A stretch of 61,298 nt of DNA, from positions 1 to 61,298 of the forward strand of contig ONYS01000030.1 in the NCBI GenBank assembly GCA_900322095.1, read 5' to 3'. This stretch comes from an uncultured Prevotella sp. (GTDB lineage Bacteria > Bacteroidota > Bacteroidia > Bacteroidales > Bacteroidaceae). Made by a program: the position numbers and the translations under genes. Below are positions 24,761-32,722 of this stretch, in pieces. The notes under the pieces were generated by a model. It had not been told where the DNA came from and made no database searches. It saw only the letters and a list, made by a program, of their open reading frames with translations. Each line of letters starts with the position of its first letter. The stretch's first letter is position 1.

Positions 24761-25363
24761 TTATTGCTCTCCCTCGAAGGTTAAGGTGACATTCTTGGCG
24801 CCGCTCATGTAGCTCCAGTCGAAAACGTCACTTTCCGTGTTGTCCTCAGCCACGATCTTTCCCGTGAACGTACGCTCGTTGAGGCGCAGGTCGTCGTAGC
24901 TGATGATCATCTTGAACTTGCTGGAGACGTTGTTCGGATCGATATATTCGATGATGATGTCGCCAGGATTGTCCTGCGTGTCGATGTACCATGTGAACTG
25001 GCGTGAGTAGGTGGCCTGCTGGTTGTCACCCTCAAAGTCGTTCTGCAGTCCGTTGCCGAAGGTGGCATTGGAAGCGCTGGCCAGCGTGAAGTTGATTTCC
25101 GTGTAGTATTCCACCGTTTGCCATTGACCGTCCTGGTTCTGGAAAGTGGCTTTCGTTGTTCCGTGCCAGTCGCCGGCAAGCGTTTGGGCCATCTTCACAA
25201 AGTCGATCTGGTCATCGGGCTGGTCGTTGTCGTGATTACCGTCGTGCCAGTTGCGGCCATAATACCAGTCGTCGTAATACCAATCGTCATCGTCGTCGCA
25301 AGAGGCGAGCGTCAGGCTGCCCACTGCGATGAGCAGCATAAGTAAGTAGTTGTAACGTTTCAT
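24761..25363 (-). CDS. Lipoprotein of unknown function, probably surface-exposed
   Basis: A 200-residue lipoprotein with the lipobox LASC. Five aspartates follow the cysteine directly, then a tyrosine/aspartate-rich stretch; acidic residues there act as surface-export signals in Bacteroidetes. The body contains LAGDWHGTTKATFQNQDG, similar to the neighbour's LAGEWRGTIYDGNDTYDA, and looks like an all-beta, lipocalin-like domain. It is second in a two-gene unit, 12 bases after its paralogue. Function unknown. Confidence 0.8.
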   Translation of the reverse strand: MKRYNYLLMLLIAVGSLTLASCDDDDDWYYDDWYYGRNWHDGNHDNDQPDDQIDFVKMAQTLAGDWHGTTKATFQNQDGQWQTVEYYTEINFTLASASNATFGNGLQNDFEGDNQQATYSRQFTWYIDTQDNPGDIIIEYIDPNNVSSKFKMIISYDDLRLNERTFTGKIVAEDNTESDVFDWSYMSGAKNVTLTFEGEQ

Positions 25364-25375
25364 AGTGTTTGTATT

Positions 25376-25834
25376 TTATTTGTTCTTGTTTTCGAATTCT
25401 GTTGCCTTGCTGTTGCCGGCCGTCTGATACAGATTGTATTCGGCCAGCGTCTCTCCCGTGACGTCGTCAACGAAGAAACCGTGCATCTCGTCATCGTAGC
25501 GGCTGTGGGGGATATTGCCGTTCAGCCAAACGCGCACGGCCGTGTGGTCGTCGTACTGGATGAAAATTTCTCCATTGCGCACCCACCAGTGGAAGGGAGC
25601 CTGCGAGTAGTTGTACCATCCGCGGTCGGTTTCCCATCCCGTGCCGCTGGTAGAGAAGTCGTCGTACTGGTTGAAGTAGAACGTGGCGTCGTAGGTGTCG
25701 TTGCCGTCGTAGATGGTGCCGCGCCATTCGCCAGCCAGGTAATAAGCCGTGTCCTGATCATCGTCGCAAGAGGTGAGGCTAAGGGTCAGCAGTGCTGCCA
25801 GACCGAAGAGTAAAGTCTTGATTGTCGTCTTCAT
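25376..25834 (-). CDS. Lipoprotein of unknown function, paralogue of the next
   Basis: A 152-residue lipoprotein with lipobox LTSC followed by DDDQD, again an acidic run likely to direct it to the cell surface. It shares the opening pattern LAGxWxGT with the downstream gene. Many tryptophans and tyrosines (GWETDRGWYNYSQAPFHWW) suggest a beta-rich binding protein. The C-terminus is lysine/asparagine-rich. Function unknown. Confidence 0.8.
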   Translation of the reverse strand: MKTTIKTLLFGLAALLTLSLTSCDDDQDTAYYLAGEWRGTIYDGNDTYDATFYFNQYDDFSTSGTGWETDRGWYNYSQAPFHWWVRNGEIFIQYDDHTAVRVWLNGNIPHSRYDDEMHGFFVDDVTGETLAEYNLYQTAGNSKATEFENKNK

Positions 25835-25858
25835 AATGCTGTTTTCTTTGTTTCTATT

Positions 25859-25890
25859 GCAAAATTAACTTCTTTCGGCCAATATACAAA
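25859..25890 (-). promoter_or_regulatory. Promoter of the lipoprotein pair
   Basis: On the minus strand TTTG (25890-25887), a 19-base spacer, then TAATTTTGC (25867-25859): a full consensus match. Confidence 0.8.
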
Positions 25891-26052
25891 TAGAAAAGTG
25901 GAATATTCTCATAGGTGTTTCCCTATTGATAAAGGAAATTCCCTAAATAACTTTAATTCGTTGTTCTTTGGCTTTCAGGTTTCTCATCTTTTTGCTAACT
26001 TTGCATTTAGTCTGAAAAGAAAAATACAAATCAGGAAAAAGTAATATTAGAA

Positions 26053-26607
26053 ATGAAGACAGTTTATGATTATTCGGTGAAAGACCGTAGAGGCAATGAA
26101 GTCTCGCTGAAGGAGTATGCCAATGAGGTACTGCTCATTGTCAACACAGCCACAAAATGTGGTTTCACCCCTCAGTATGAGGAGTTGGAGAAACTCTTCG
26201 AGAAGTATCATGCCCAGGGCTTTGAGATTCTCGACTTCCCCTGCAACCAGTTTGGACAGCAGGCTCCAGGCACAGACGAGAGCATCCATCAGTTCTGCAA
26301 GCTCACGTACGGCACCGAGTTTCCACAGTTCAAGAAGCTGAAGGTCAACGGCGACGATGCTGATCCTCTCTATAAATTCCTCAAGGAGCAAAAAGGCTTT
26401 GCCGGCTGGGACGAGACTCACCCCATCTATCCCATTCTCGACAAGATGCTCTCAGAGGCCGATCCCGACTATAAGAGCAAACCCGACATCAAGTGGAACT
26501 TCACCAAATTCCTTATCAACAAGAAGGGTATGGTCGTAGCCCGCTTTGAGCCTACCGAGAAGATCGCCAACATCGCCAAGCAGATCGAGGCCCTATTGGC
26601 AGAGTAA
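26053..26607 (+). CDS. Glutathione peroxidase family thiol peroxidase
   Basis: A 184-residue peroxidase. The active-site cysteine C36 lies in NTATKCGFTPQYEELE, the conserved asparagine/glutamine in LDFPCNQFGQQ, and the tryptophan in IKWNFTKFLI. Bacterial members use thioredoxin more often than glutathione. The gene 24 bases downstream is thioredoxin reductase, which supports that partner here. There is no signal peptide. Confidence 0.93.
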   Translation: MKTVYDYSVKDRRGNEVSLKEYANEVLLIVNTATKCGFTPQYEELEKLFEKYHAQGFEILDFPCNQFGQQAPGTDESIHQFCKLTYGTEFPQFKKLKVNGDDADPLYKFLKEQKGFAGWDETHPIYPILDKMLSEADPDYKSKPDIKWNFTKFLINKKGMVVARFEPTEKIANIAKQIEALLAE

Positions 26608-26631
26608 AAACCAATAAATTTATATAATAAT

Positions 26632-27570
26632 ATGGAATACACGCGTTGTTTAATCATCGGCAGCGGTCCCGCCGGCTATACGGCAGGCATCTATACGGGC
26701 CGTGCCAACCTCAATCCAGTGCTCTACTGCGGCGTATTGCCCGGTGGACAGCTCACTCAGACCACAGTGGTCGAGAACTTCCCCGGCTATCCCGACGGCG
26801 TCGATGCCAACGAGATGATGGGCGATCTGGAGAAGCAGTGCCGCCGTTTCGGCTGTGACGTACGCACAGGCGTTGTCACCGAGGTAGACTTTTCAAAGAA
26901 GCCTTATCGTGTGAAGACTGACCATGGCGATGAGCTTGAGGCAGAGACCATCATTGTAGCCACAGGTGCATCGGCAAAATACCTTGGTCTTCCCGACGAG
27001 AAGAAGTATAATGGTCAAGGCGTGAGCGCATGCGCCACGTGCGACGGATTCTTCTACCGCAAGAAGACGGTAGCCGTCGTGGGCGGTGGCGACACAGCCT
27101 GTGAGGAGGCCACCTATCTGGCAGGGCTCGCCGCAAAGGTGTACATGATCGTTCGCAAGCCGTTCATGCGGGCAAGTGAGATCATGAAGAAGCGCGTGGA
27201 AGACAATCCCAAGATAGAAGTACTCTACGAGACCAACACACTCGGTCTCTATGGCGAGAATGGTGTTGAGGGTGCCCATCTTGTTTATCGCAAGGGCCAG
27301 CCCGACGAGCGTAAGTACGACCTTCCCATCGATGGCTTCTTCCTTGCCATTGGCCATAAGCCCAATACCGAAGTGTTCAAGGGACAGCTCGACATGGACG
27401 AAGTGGGATATATCAAGACTGTGCCCGGTACGCCCCGCACGAACGTTGAAGGCGTGTTTGCTGCCGGCGACTGTGCCGACAGCGTCTACCGTCAGGCCGT
27501 CGTAGCAGCAGGAACCGGCTGCATGGCAGCTCTTGAGGCCGACCGCTATCTGAACAAGATTGGAAAATAA
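26632..27570 (+). CDS. trxB: Thioredoxin reductase
   Basis: A 312-residue FAD enzyme reducing thioredoxin with NADPH. FAD binding is in CLIIGSGPAGYTAGIYTGRA, the redox disulfide is C134-A-T-C137, NADPH binding is in VAVVGGGDTACEEATYL, and the C-terminal flavin motif is GVFAAGDCAD. It follows the peroxidase gene closely, so one transcript gives the peroxidase and its reductant system. Confidence 0.97.
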   Translation: MEYTRCLIIGSGPAGYTAGIYTGRANLNPVLYCGVLPGGQLTQTTVVENFPGYPDGVDANEMMGDLEKQCRRFGCDVRTGVVTEVDFSKKPYRVKTDHGDELEAETIIVATGASAKYLGLPDEKKYNGQGVSACATCDGFFYRKKTVAVVGGGDTACEEATYLAGLAAKVYMIVRKPFMRASEIMKKRVEDNPKIEVLYETNTLGLYGENGVEGAHLVYRKGQPDERKYDLPIDGFFLAIGHKPNTEVFKGQLDMDEVGYIKTVPGTPRTNVEGVFAAGDCADSVYRQAVVAAGTGCMAALEADRYLNKIGK

Positions 27571-27594
27571 GTATTTTTAGTTGAATAATCAAGC

Positions 27595-27641
27595 CGCCAG
27601 ACTGTGAGTAGTTTTCTTTCTACTTCTGTCTGGCGTTTTTT
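27595..27641 (+). terminator. Terminator of the gpx-trxB unit
   Basis: CGCCAGAC pairs with GTCTGGCG, with an inner stem, followed by TTTTTTG. Confidence 0.88.
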
Positions 27642-27696
27642 GTTTCCATAGATTGCCCGTTTTGTTTCGACAGCTTTCGTCGAAATAAAAGCGCAC

Positions 27697-27733
27697 AAAA
27701 AAAGACCGTAGGCACATGTAGCCTGCGGTCTTT
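27697..27733 (-). terminator. Terminator of the small secreted protein gene
   Basis: AAAGACCGTAGGC with GCCTGCGGTCTTT; T-run follows on the minus strand. Confidence 0.85.
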
Positions 27734-27769
27734 ATCTATCTCATTAAGATTCTAATCGTTCGTTTCAAA

Positions 27770-28132
27770 TTACTTCACCAGTCCACGGTTGCGGAGTGTG
27801 CTTTTGAGCATCAGCTCATATTTCTCCATCTGCTTGCCAGTGAGCACGTAGCTCATGTGCTTCAGATCCTTCTCTACAGCCTTGTCTACCATAGCCTGCT
27901 TGTCGGAGTTGCTGGCATTGGCGGCGCTCATCATCTCTGCGCAGAAGTTCTTGTGAATATCCTTCACCTCGTCGATCTGATCAGAAGTCAGATTCAGTGC
28001 GGCTCCCAGGCGATCGTAGTTCACGCTCATGTTGTAAGCCTGCAGTTCGGCGTTGGTGTTGTTCTTAGTGTCAGCTGCGAAACCCATTGTCAAACTCATC
28101 ACAGCAACCAAAGTCAATACAATCTTCTTCAT
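27770..28132 (-). CDS. Small secreted protein of unknown function, copy 1
   Basis: A 120-residue protein with a signal peptide (MKKIVLTLVAVMSLTMGFAA). The mature part is helical: ALNLTSDQIDEVKDIHKNF, then YVLTGKQMEKYELMLKSTL and NRGLVK. The two LTxxQ-like turns recall periplasmic Spy/CpxP-type helical proteins, but that is only a resemblance. A second copy at 46248 shares roughly two thirds of residues, the upstream operator, the promoter and the leader. Function unknown. Confidence 0.8.
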   Translation of the reverse strand: MKKIVLTLVAVMSLTMGFAADTKNNTNAELQAYNMSVNYDRLGAALNLTSDQIDEVKDIHKNFCAEMMSAANASNSDKQAMVDKAVEKDLKHMSYVLTGKQMEKYELMLKSTLRNRGLVK

Positions 28133-28235
28133 AATTTAATCCTTTCTTTTTTCAATCGCCTTTCAGCGATTGGTTATCCTTTTTTAATTATCCTTTGTTA
28201 CTTGTCCGCCTTTCAGCGGTTTTCTTTTTTCAAGT
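28133..28235 (-). promoter_or_regulatory. Structured leader of small secreted protein copy 1
   Basis: Reading the minus strand, a ~103-nt 5' leader contains two hairpins with the same loop: CCGC-TGAAAG-GCGG and CAATCGC-TGAAAG-GCGATTG. Three AAAGGAT words surround them, the last serving as ribosome site. The leader of the 46-kb copy has the same order with compensating stem changes. Confidence 0.75.
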
Positions 28236-28244
28236 GCAAAGATA
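28236..28244 (-). promoter_or_regulatory. Promoter -7 box, copy 1
   Basis: TATCTTTGC on the minus strand, placing the start of transcription near 28230. Confidence 0.7.
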
Positions 28245-28299
28245 GGCATTTTATTTATTGCTGCTTACGTTTCGTTGCTTAATTTACCTAATCAACTTG

Positions 28300-28338
28300 T
28301 TTTCTTGATAAAAATCAAACCAATTGATTTCAATCAGT
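28300..28338 (-). promoter_or_regulatory. Conserved upstream operator-like element, copy 1
   Basis: On the minus strand ACTGATTGAAATCAATT is followed by GTTTGATTT and TCAAGAAAA. TTGAAATCAA is an imperfect dyad. The same block precedes the copy at 46 kb at the same distance (56-57 bases) from the -7 box. Confidence 0.7.
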
Positions 28339-28520
28339 TGCTTATTCCTCTCTGATATTTATAAATTATTATTTCCGACTTACCTTCTGTTCCTTCCTGA
28401 GTTGCTATCTATCTGGTAGAGCAAAAGATAGGGGAGAGACCCTATTTGCCGAGTAGGTAGGAGTTTTATCCCTAAAGATTGGAGAAGGCAATCTTTCCGG
28501 TCTTGAAGAATGTCTCTTCG

Positions 28521-29480
28521 TCAGGCCTTCTTATTTTGTTGCTCTATACTTTTCTCCTGCTGCATATCGCGCTTCGATTTCGACTTCGTCACCAGCCAAA
28601 CACCCGTAAATACCAGCAGAATGGCCATTCCTTGCCAAATGGTGAAGACGCCCAAGCCCGTGAGTACGCTCGTCACAACCGATACGATGGGCTGCACATA
28701 ATTATAAATGCTGACAACTGTTGGGCGCAGCACCCGCTGACTGACGATGGAGAGCAGATAGCAGACAAATGTGCCGATGGCGACAATGTAGGCCACTTCA
28801 AGCCATGCCGTACCAGCCACAGCATGCCAGTCGGTCGATGCAATGTGGAAGGAAGTGAACGGGCAGACGAACAGCGTGGACCAAAGAAACATCCATTTGT
28901 TCACGGTGATGGCATTGTAGCGGCGCACGAGGGGATTGAAGAGGCTCAGATATAAGGCGAAGGAAAATTGGGCGAACATGCACATCAGGTCGCCTACGAC
29001 ATTGCCCTGAATGGCACTTGATGCTGAAGCGCTCGACAGCACGAGCACCACAGCTCCCGTAAAGCCCAGGGCCACGCCGCCCGCTTTCATCAGTGTGATG
29101 GGTTCCTTGAGGATAAAGAACGAGAGAATCATGGCAAAGATGGGCATGGAGGTGGTGACGATACTTGCATTGATGGGCGATGTATACTGTATGCCATGGG
29201 TGAAGAGGCACTGGTTGGCTACGATGCCCAGTAGTGCAGCACCGGCCAGGCGCAGAACGTCGCGACGCGGCACGTGTTCCTTGGGAGCCCAAAGACTGGC
29301 GATCCAGAAGAGCAGGGCCGCTCCAGCCACACGGAAGGTTACGATGTCGATACTGTCGATTCCACCAAGGATGGCATCTTTGGTGATGGGCGACATAAGT
29401 CCCCAGCACACCTCGGCACTGAACATGCTCAAGTGGGCTTGCAGAGGCTTGTTTTGAGAGAATTTCATCATTTTGTTCAT
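28521..29480 (-). CDS. EamA/DMT-family permease
   Basis: An inner-membrane transporter of about 319 residues with ten membrane segments in two EamA repeats (AEVCWGLMSPITKDAI in the first; FAQFSFALYLSLFNPLVRRY in the second). The C-terminus is basic and polar (TKSKSKRDMQQEKSIEQQNKKA). Substrates in the family are metabolites or amino acids; none is indicated. The frame opens at 29528, but a minus-strand TAATTTTGC box near 29491-29499 means the start is at 29480 or at the ATGs 29471/29468. Confidence 0.85.
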   Translation of the reverse strand: MNKMMKFSQNKPLQAHLSMFSAEVCWGLMSPITKDAILGGIDSIDIVTFRVAGAALLFWIASLWAPKEHVPRRDVLRLAGAALLGIVANQCLFTHGIQYTSPINASIVTTSMPIFAMILSFFILKEPITLMKAGGVALGFTGAVVLVLSSASASSAIQGNVVGDLMCMFAQFSFALYLSLFNPLVRRYNAITVNKWMFLWSTLFVCPFTSFHIASTDWHAVAGTAWLEVAYIVAIGTFVCYLLSIVSQRVLRPTVVSIYNYVQPIVSVVTSVLTGLGVFTIWQGMAILLVFTGVWLVTKSKSKRDMQQEKSIEQQNKKA

Positions 29481-29524
29481 TGAATAAAGTGGTGCAAAAT
29501 TACAAAAAGACAGTAGAACACATG

Positions 29525-29557
29525 GCATCTGTTAACATTATTAACAGAAACAGATGC
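29525..29557. repeat. Nested inverted repeat
   Basis: GCATCTG and CAGATGC enclose CTGTTAA/TTAACAG, giving two nested dyads next to the 22-bp array. Confidence 0.6.
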
Positions 29558-29570
29558 TTGTTACTACGGC

Positions 29571-29780
29571 GAGTGGTAATCACACTGCTTGGTGATAAAC
29601 ACATTACCGCTCGGTGGTAATCACATTACCGCTCGGTGGTAAACGCATTACCACTCGGTGGTAAACACATTACCACTCGGTGGTAAACACATTACCACTC
29701 GGTGGTAATCACATTACCACTCGGTGGTAATCACATTCCACGCTATGGTAGCCACTTCCACGCTATGGTAGCCACTTCGT
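29571..29780. repeat. 22-bp palindromic tandem array, type B (about nine units)
   Basis: Seven full 22-base units start at 29591 and repeat every 22 bases to 29744, with decayed units either side. Each consists of GGTGGTAATCA and CATTACCACTC halves. The stems GGTAAT-CAC-ATTACC and TACCAC-TCG-GTGGTA alternate, so each half can pair with either neighbour. It lies in the divergent gap between the EamA and M48 genes, the only array here not between convergent genes. Confidence 0.95.
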
Positions 29781-29925
29781 AAATCCTTGTTTCTTCTTAG
29801 AACCTGTCTTTATTGACTTGAGCATCTTCCCTATCAGAGGCTGTTTAGCTTGTCGGGTAGACCTGTTTATGTATGATACGTAAACAGATGGCGGAAAGAT
29901 GGGATGTAAAAATATGGCAGATTGT

Positions 29926-29957
29926 TTTGTTTTACGGTCTTTTTACATTAACTTTGC
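29926..29957 (+). promoter_or_regulatory. Promoter of the M48 protease gene
   Basis: TTTG at 29926, 19 bases, TAACTTTGC at 29949-29957. It rules out the upstream start at 29899 and supports ATG 29992. Confidence 0.82.
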
Positions 29958-29991
29958 GGTAGAAAAGAATATTACTTATTTATCAATTACA

Positions 29992-30885
29992 ATGAGAAAA
30001 ATTAAGAGTTTCATTATTGTTTTGGCGGCAGCACTGACATTTGCTGCGTGCGGCACTACTGAAACCGTGCCTGTGACAGGTCGCAAGCACAACATTTCGG
30101 TGAGTGACGAGCAAGTGCTCAGCCTTGCCAACCAGGAGTATCAGAAGTACATGTCGACAGCTAAGAAATCTACGAATGCCACACAGACAGCTATGGTGGA
30201 GCGCGTAGGCCGCAATTTGGCCAGCGCTGTGGAGACTTATTTGAAGAACAATGGTTACACCAGCGAGTTGAAGAACCTCAATTGGGAGTTCAACCTCGTT
30301 CAGGACAAGCAGGTGAATGCCTTCTGTATGCCTGGAGGTAAGATCGTGGTCTACGAGGGTTTGCTGCCCTACACGAAGAACGATGCTCAGTTGGCTATCG
30401 TGCTCGGTCATGAGATTGCCCATGCTGTGGCAAAGCATAGCGCCGAACAACTTTCTAAACAGCAGAATCAGCAAATCGGCACCAGCATCCTGGGCAGCGT
30501 GCTCAACTCTACCGTGGGCAATGGCGTAGGTGATGTGGCCAGTCAGGTGGCCGGAACCTATTTCTCTTTCCGCAACCTCAAGTACAGCCGCGACAATGAG
30601 TCGGAGGCCGACCACATTGGTCTCATCTTTGCCGCTATGGCAGGCTATGATCCGCGTGAGGCTATTCCGTTTTGGAAGAGTATGCAGCAGGGCGGAAGCA
30701 GCAACACCAACGATCTCTTCAGCGACCACCCTTCAGACGCCAAGCGTATTGCCGCTCTGGAGAAGGAGATGCCTGAGGCTCTGAAGTATTACAAGGCCCC
30801 GACCACGACTTCTACAACGAAGAAGACTACGACGACTAAGAAGAAAAGCTCTTCCACCAAAAAGAAGACTACTCGTCGCAAATAA
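29992..30885 (+). CDS. M48-family zinc metalloprotease, lipoprotein
   Basis: A 297-residue lipoprotein protease. The signal peptide ends in the lipobox FAAC, then GTTETVPVTGRKHN. The zinc site is HEIAH in IVLGHEIAHAVAKHSAEQ, and the third ligand is in SRDNESEADHIGLIF. This is the Oma1/BepA/LoiP-type periplasmic family, which degrades or helps assemble envelope proteins. The C-terminal ~35 residues are an unusual lysine/threonine/serine tail. ATG at 29992 fits the promoter and the signal peptide. Confidence 0.93.
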   Translation: MRKIKSFIIVLAAALTFAACGTTETVPVTGRKHNISVSDEQVLSLANQEYQKYMSTAKKSTNATQTAMVERVGRNLASAVETYLKNNGYTSELKNLNWEFNLVQDKQVNAFCMPGGKIVVYEGLLPYTKNDAQLAIVLGHEIAHAVAKHSAEQLSKQQNQQIGTSILGSVLNSTVGNGVGDVASQVAGTYFSFRNLKYSRDNESEADHIGLIFAAMAGYDPREAIPFWKSMQQGGSSNTNDLFSDHPSDAKRIAALEKEMPEALKYYKAPTTTSTTKKTTTTKKKSSSTKKKTTRRK

Positions 30886-30971
30886 TTGGCAAGAGATTTC
30901 TGCCGGCAAACATCCATGCCGCAGAAACCTCTTACTGTATATCGTAAACCCACCTTAAAACATTCTCAGCT

Positions 30972-31421
30972 ATGTTAGACTTCTTTGTAGCCCATTATTG
31001 GCTTGTTTGGCTCATCATAGCCGGACTCCTGCTTATCTTTGAATTAGGTTTTGGCGACTTCTTCCTTACATGTCTGGCTGTTGGCGCCTTGACAACCATG
31101 GTTTTCTCGCTGTTTCCCCTGCCGTTCTGGGCACAAGTGCTGATCTTCGCCATCACGGGCGTTGCCAGTGTTTATCTGCTCCGTCCTCGGTTGCTTCATG
31201 CCCTGCAGGCTAAGGCTGATCATCGACAGAGCAATGTTGACGCGCTGATAGGGCGTACCGGCGTCGTTATTGAACCTATCGAGGTCGGAAAAGACGGCTA
31301 TGTGAAGGTAGACGGCGATGAATGGAGGGCCAAAAGCGAAGACGGCAGCCCCATTGCCGTGGGCAAGAACGTGAAGATTGTCAGCATGGAGAGCATAGTA
31401 GTGACCGTGAAACCTCTTTAA
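30972..31421 (+). CDS. NfeD-like membrane protein
   Basis: A 149-residue protein with three or four membrane segments (WLVWLIIAGLLLIFELGFGDFFLTCLAVGALTTMVFSL) and a C-terminal OB-fold domain (GRTGVVIEPIEVGKDGYVKVDGDEWRAKS). This is the short NfeD form without a protease. Such proteins work with stomatin-like SPFH proteins, and the next gene is one. They start 54 bases apart. Confidence 0.92.
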   Translation: MLDFFVAHYWLVWLIIAGLLLIFELGFGDFFLTCLAVGALTTMVFSLFPLPFWAQVLIFAITGVASVYLLRPRLLHALQAKADHRQSNVDALIGRTGVVIEPIEVGKDGYVKVDGDEWRAKSEDGSPIAVGKNVKIVSMESIVVTVKPL

Positions 31422-31474
31422 ACGCTTTCTCAGAGACCACCAATAAAATAACTAACCTATTAAATTTTACCCAT

Positions 31475-32428
31475 ATGAGTACATTACAGATTGCATTGGT
31501 CGTAATCATTGTCTTGGCTTTGCTCTTTGTCAAGATGGCCATAATCATCGTGCCGCAGAGCGAGACTCGCGTCATCGAGCGGCTTGGTAAGTATTACGCT
31601 ACGCTCAAGCCGGGCGTGAACATCATCATTCCGTTTATCGACCGTCCGAAAATCATGGTCAGCATGAATCGTGGTCGGTATACCTACAAGTCCGCCATCG
31701 ACCTGCGCGAACAGGTGTATGACTTTGCAAGGCAGAACGTAATCACGAAAGACAATATCCAAATGGAGATCAATGCCTTGCTCTACTTCCAGATTGTAGA
31801 CCCCTTCAAGGCCGTCTACGAGATCAATGACCTGCCGAATGCCATTGAGAAGCTCACGCAGACCACGCTGCGTAACATCATCGGTGAGATGGAACTCGAC
31901 CAGACGCTCACCTCGCGCGACATCATCAATACGAAACTGCGTGGTGTTCTCGACGATGCCACCAACAAGTGGGGCATCAAGGTCAACCGCGTTGAGCTGC
32001 AGGACATCATTCCGCCACAAAGTGTCCTCGCCGCCATGGAGAAACAGATGCAGGCCGAGCGCAATAAGCGAGCCACGATTCTCACGTCGGAAGGCGAGAA
32101 GCAGGCGCAGATCCTGGCTTCGGAAGGTGAGAAGACAGCTACCATCAACCGCGCCGAGGCCGACAAACAGCAGGCCATTCTGCGTGCGGAAGGTGAGGCT
32201 ACGGCCCGCGTTCGTAAAGCAGAGGCTGAGGCTGTGGCCATTGAGAAGATTACCGAGGCCGTGGGTAAGTCGACCAATCCAGCCAACTACCTGCTTGCGC
32301 AGAAGTATATTCAGATGCTGGAGCAAGTGGCTCAGGGAGAAAAGACCAAGACCGTATTCCTGCCTTACGAGGCTTCCAACCTCATGGGAAGCCTTGGTGG
32401 CATCAAGGAACTCTTCAAGGGAGAATAG
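31475..32428 (+). CDS. Stomatin-like SPFH/band 7 protein
   Basis: A 317-residue membrane-anchored protein of the slipin/paraslipin type. An N-terminal membrane segment (LQIALVVIIVLALLFVKMAIIIV) precedes the SPFH domain (SETRVIERLGKYYATLKPGVNIIIPF). A long charged coiled coil rich in A/E/K/R follows (~residues 190-260). Partners with NfeD in membrane-domain organisation. ATG at 31475 begins the membrane segment; the frame's upstream extension overlaps nfeD and is discarded. Confidence 0.94.
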   Translation: MSTLQIALVVIIVLALLFVKMAIIIVPQSETRVIERLGKYYATLKPGVNIIIPFIDRPKIMVSMNRGRYTYKSAIDLREQVYDFARQNVITKDNIQMEINALLYFQIVDPFKAVYEINDLPNAIEKLTQTTLRNIIGEMELDQTLTSRDIINTKLRGVLDDATNKWGIKVNRVELQDIIPPQSVLAAMEKQMQAERNKRATILTSEGEKQAQILASEGEKTATINRAEADKQQAILRAEGEATARVRKAEAEAVAIEKITEAVGKSTNPANYLLAQKYIQMLEQVAQGEKTKTVFLPYEASNLMGSLGGIKELFKGE

Positions 32429-32453
32429 AAAGCCCAGCTTGGTTGCACAAAAT

Positions 32454-32490
32454 AAAGGGCAGGATGAGAGAATCGTCCTGCCCTTTGTTT
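32454..32490 (+). terminator. Terminator of the NfeD-SPFH unit
   Basis: AAAGGGCAGGA with TCCTGCCCTTT then GTTTTGC. Confidence 0.82.
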
Positions 32491-32515
32491 TGCTTGTAGC
32501 GTAATTGCTCTTTCG

Positions 32516-32603
32516 AGGAATGCTGAAAATAGATGTCAATTATGCAGAAATCAGAAGTCTTTTATGCTTAAAATCGAGAGCTTTTATGCTGAAAGTCGAA
32601 ATT
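32516..32603. repeat. Degenerate 22-bp tandem array (four units)
   Basis: Units starting at 32516, 32538, 32560 and 32582 keep the words ATGC, GAAA and TCGA at fixed positions: AATGCTGAAAATAGA, TATGCAGAAATCAGA, TATGCTTAAAATCGA, TATGCTGAAAGTCGA. The period is exactly 22 bases. Dyads are weaker than in the other arrays. It sits between convergent SPFH and subtilase genes. Confidence 0.7.
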
Positions 32604-32722
32604 GATTCTTGCTGGATGAACAACAGATAACATTCTGGGAGAGAGCTCTTAGACCACGTTGCCTGTCTGGTTATTTCTCCACAAGGTTATTTTCAACGGG
32701 AATCCTCGCTTGAATTGCAAAT

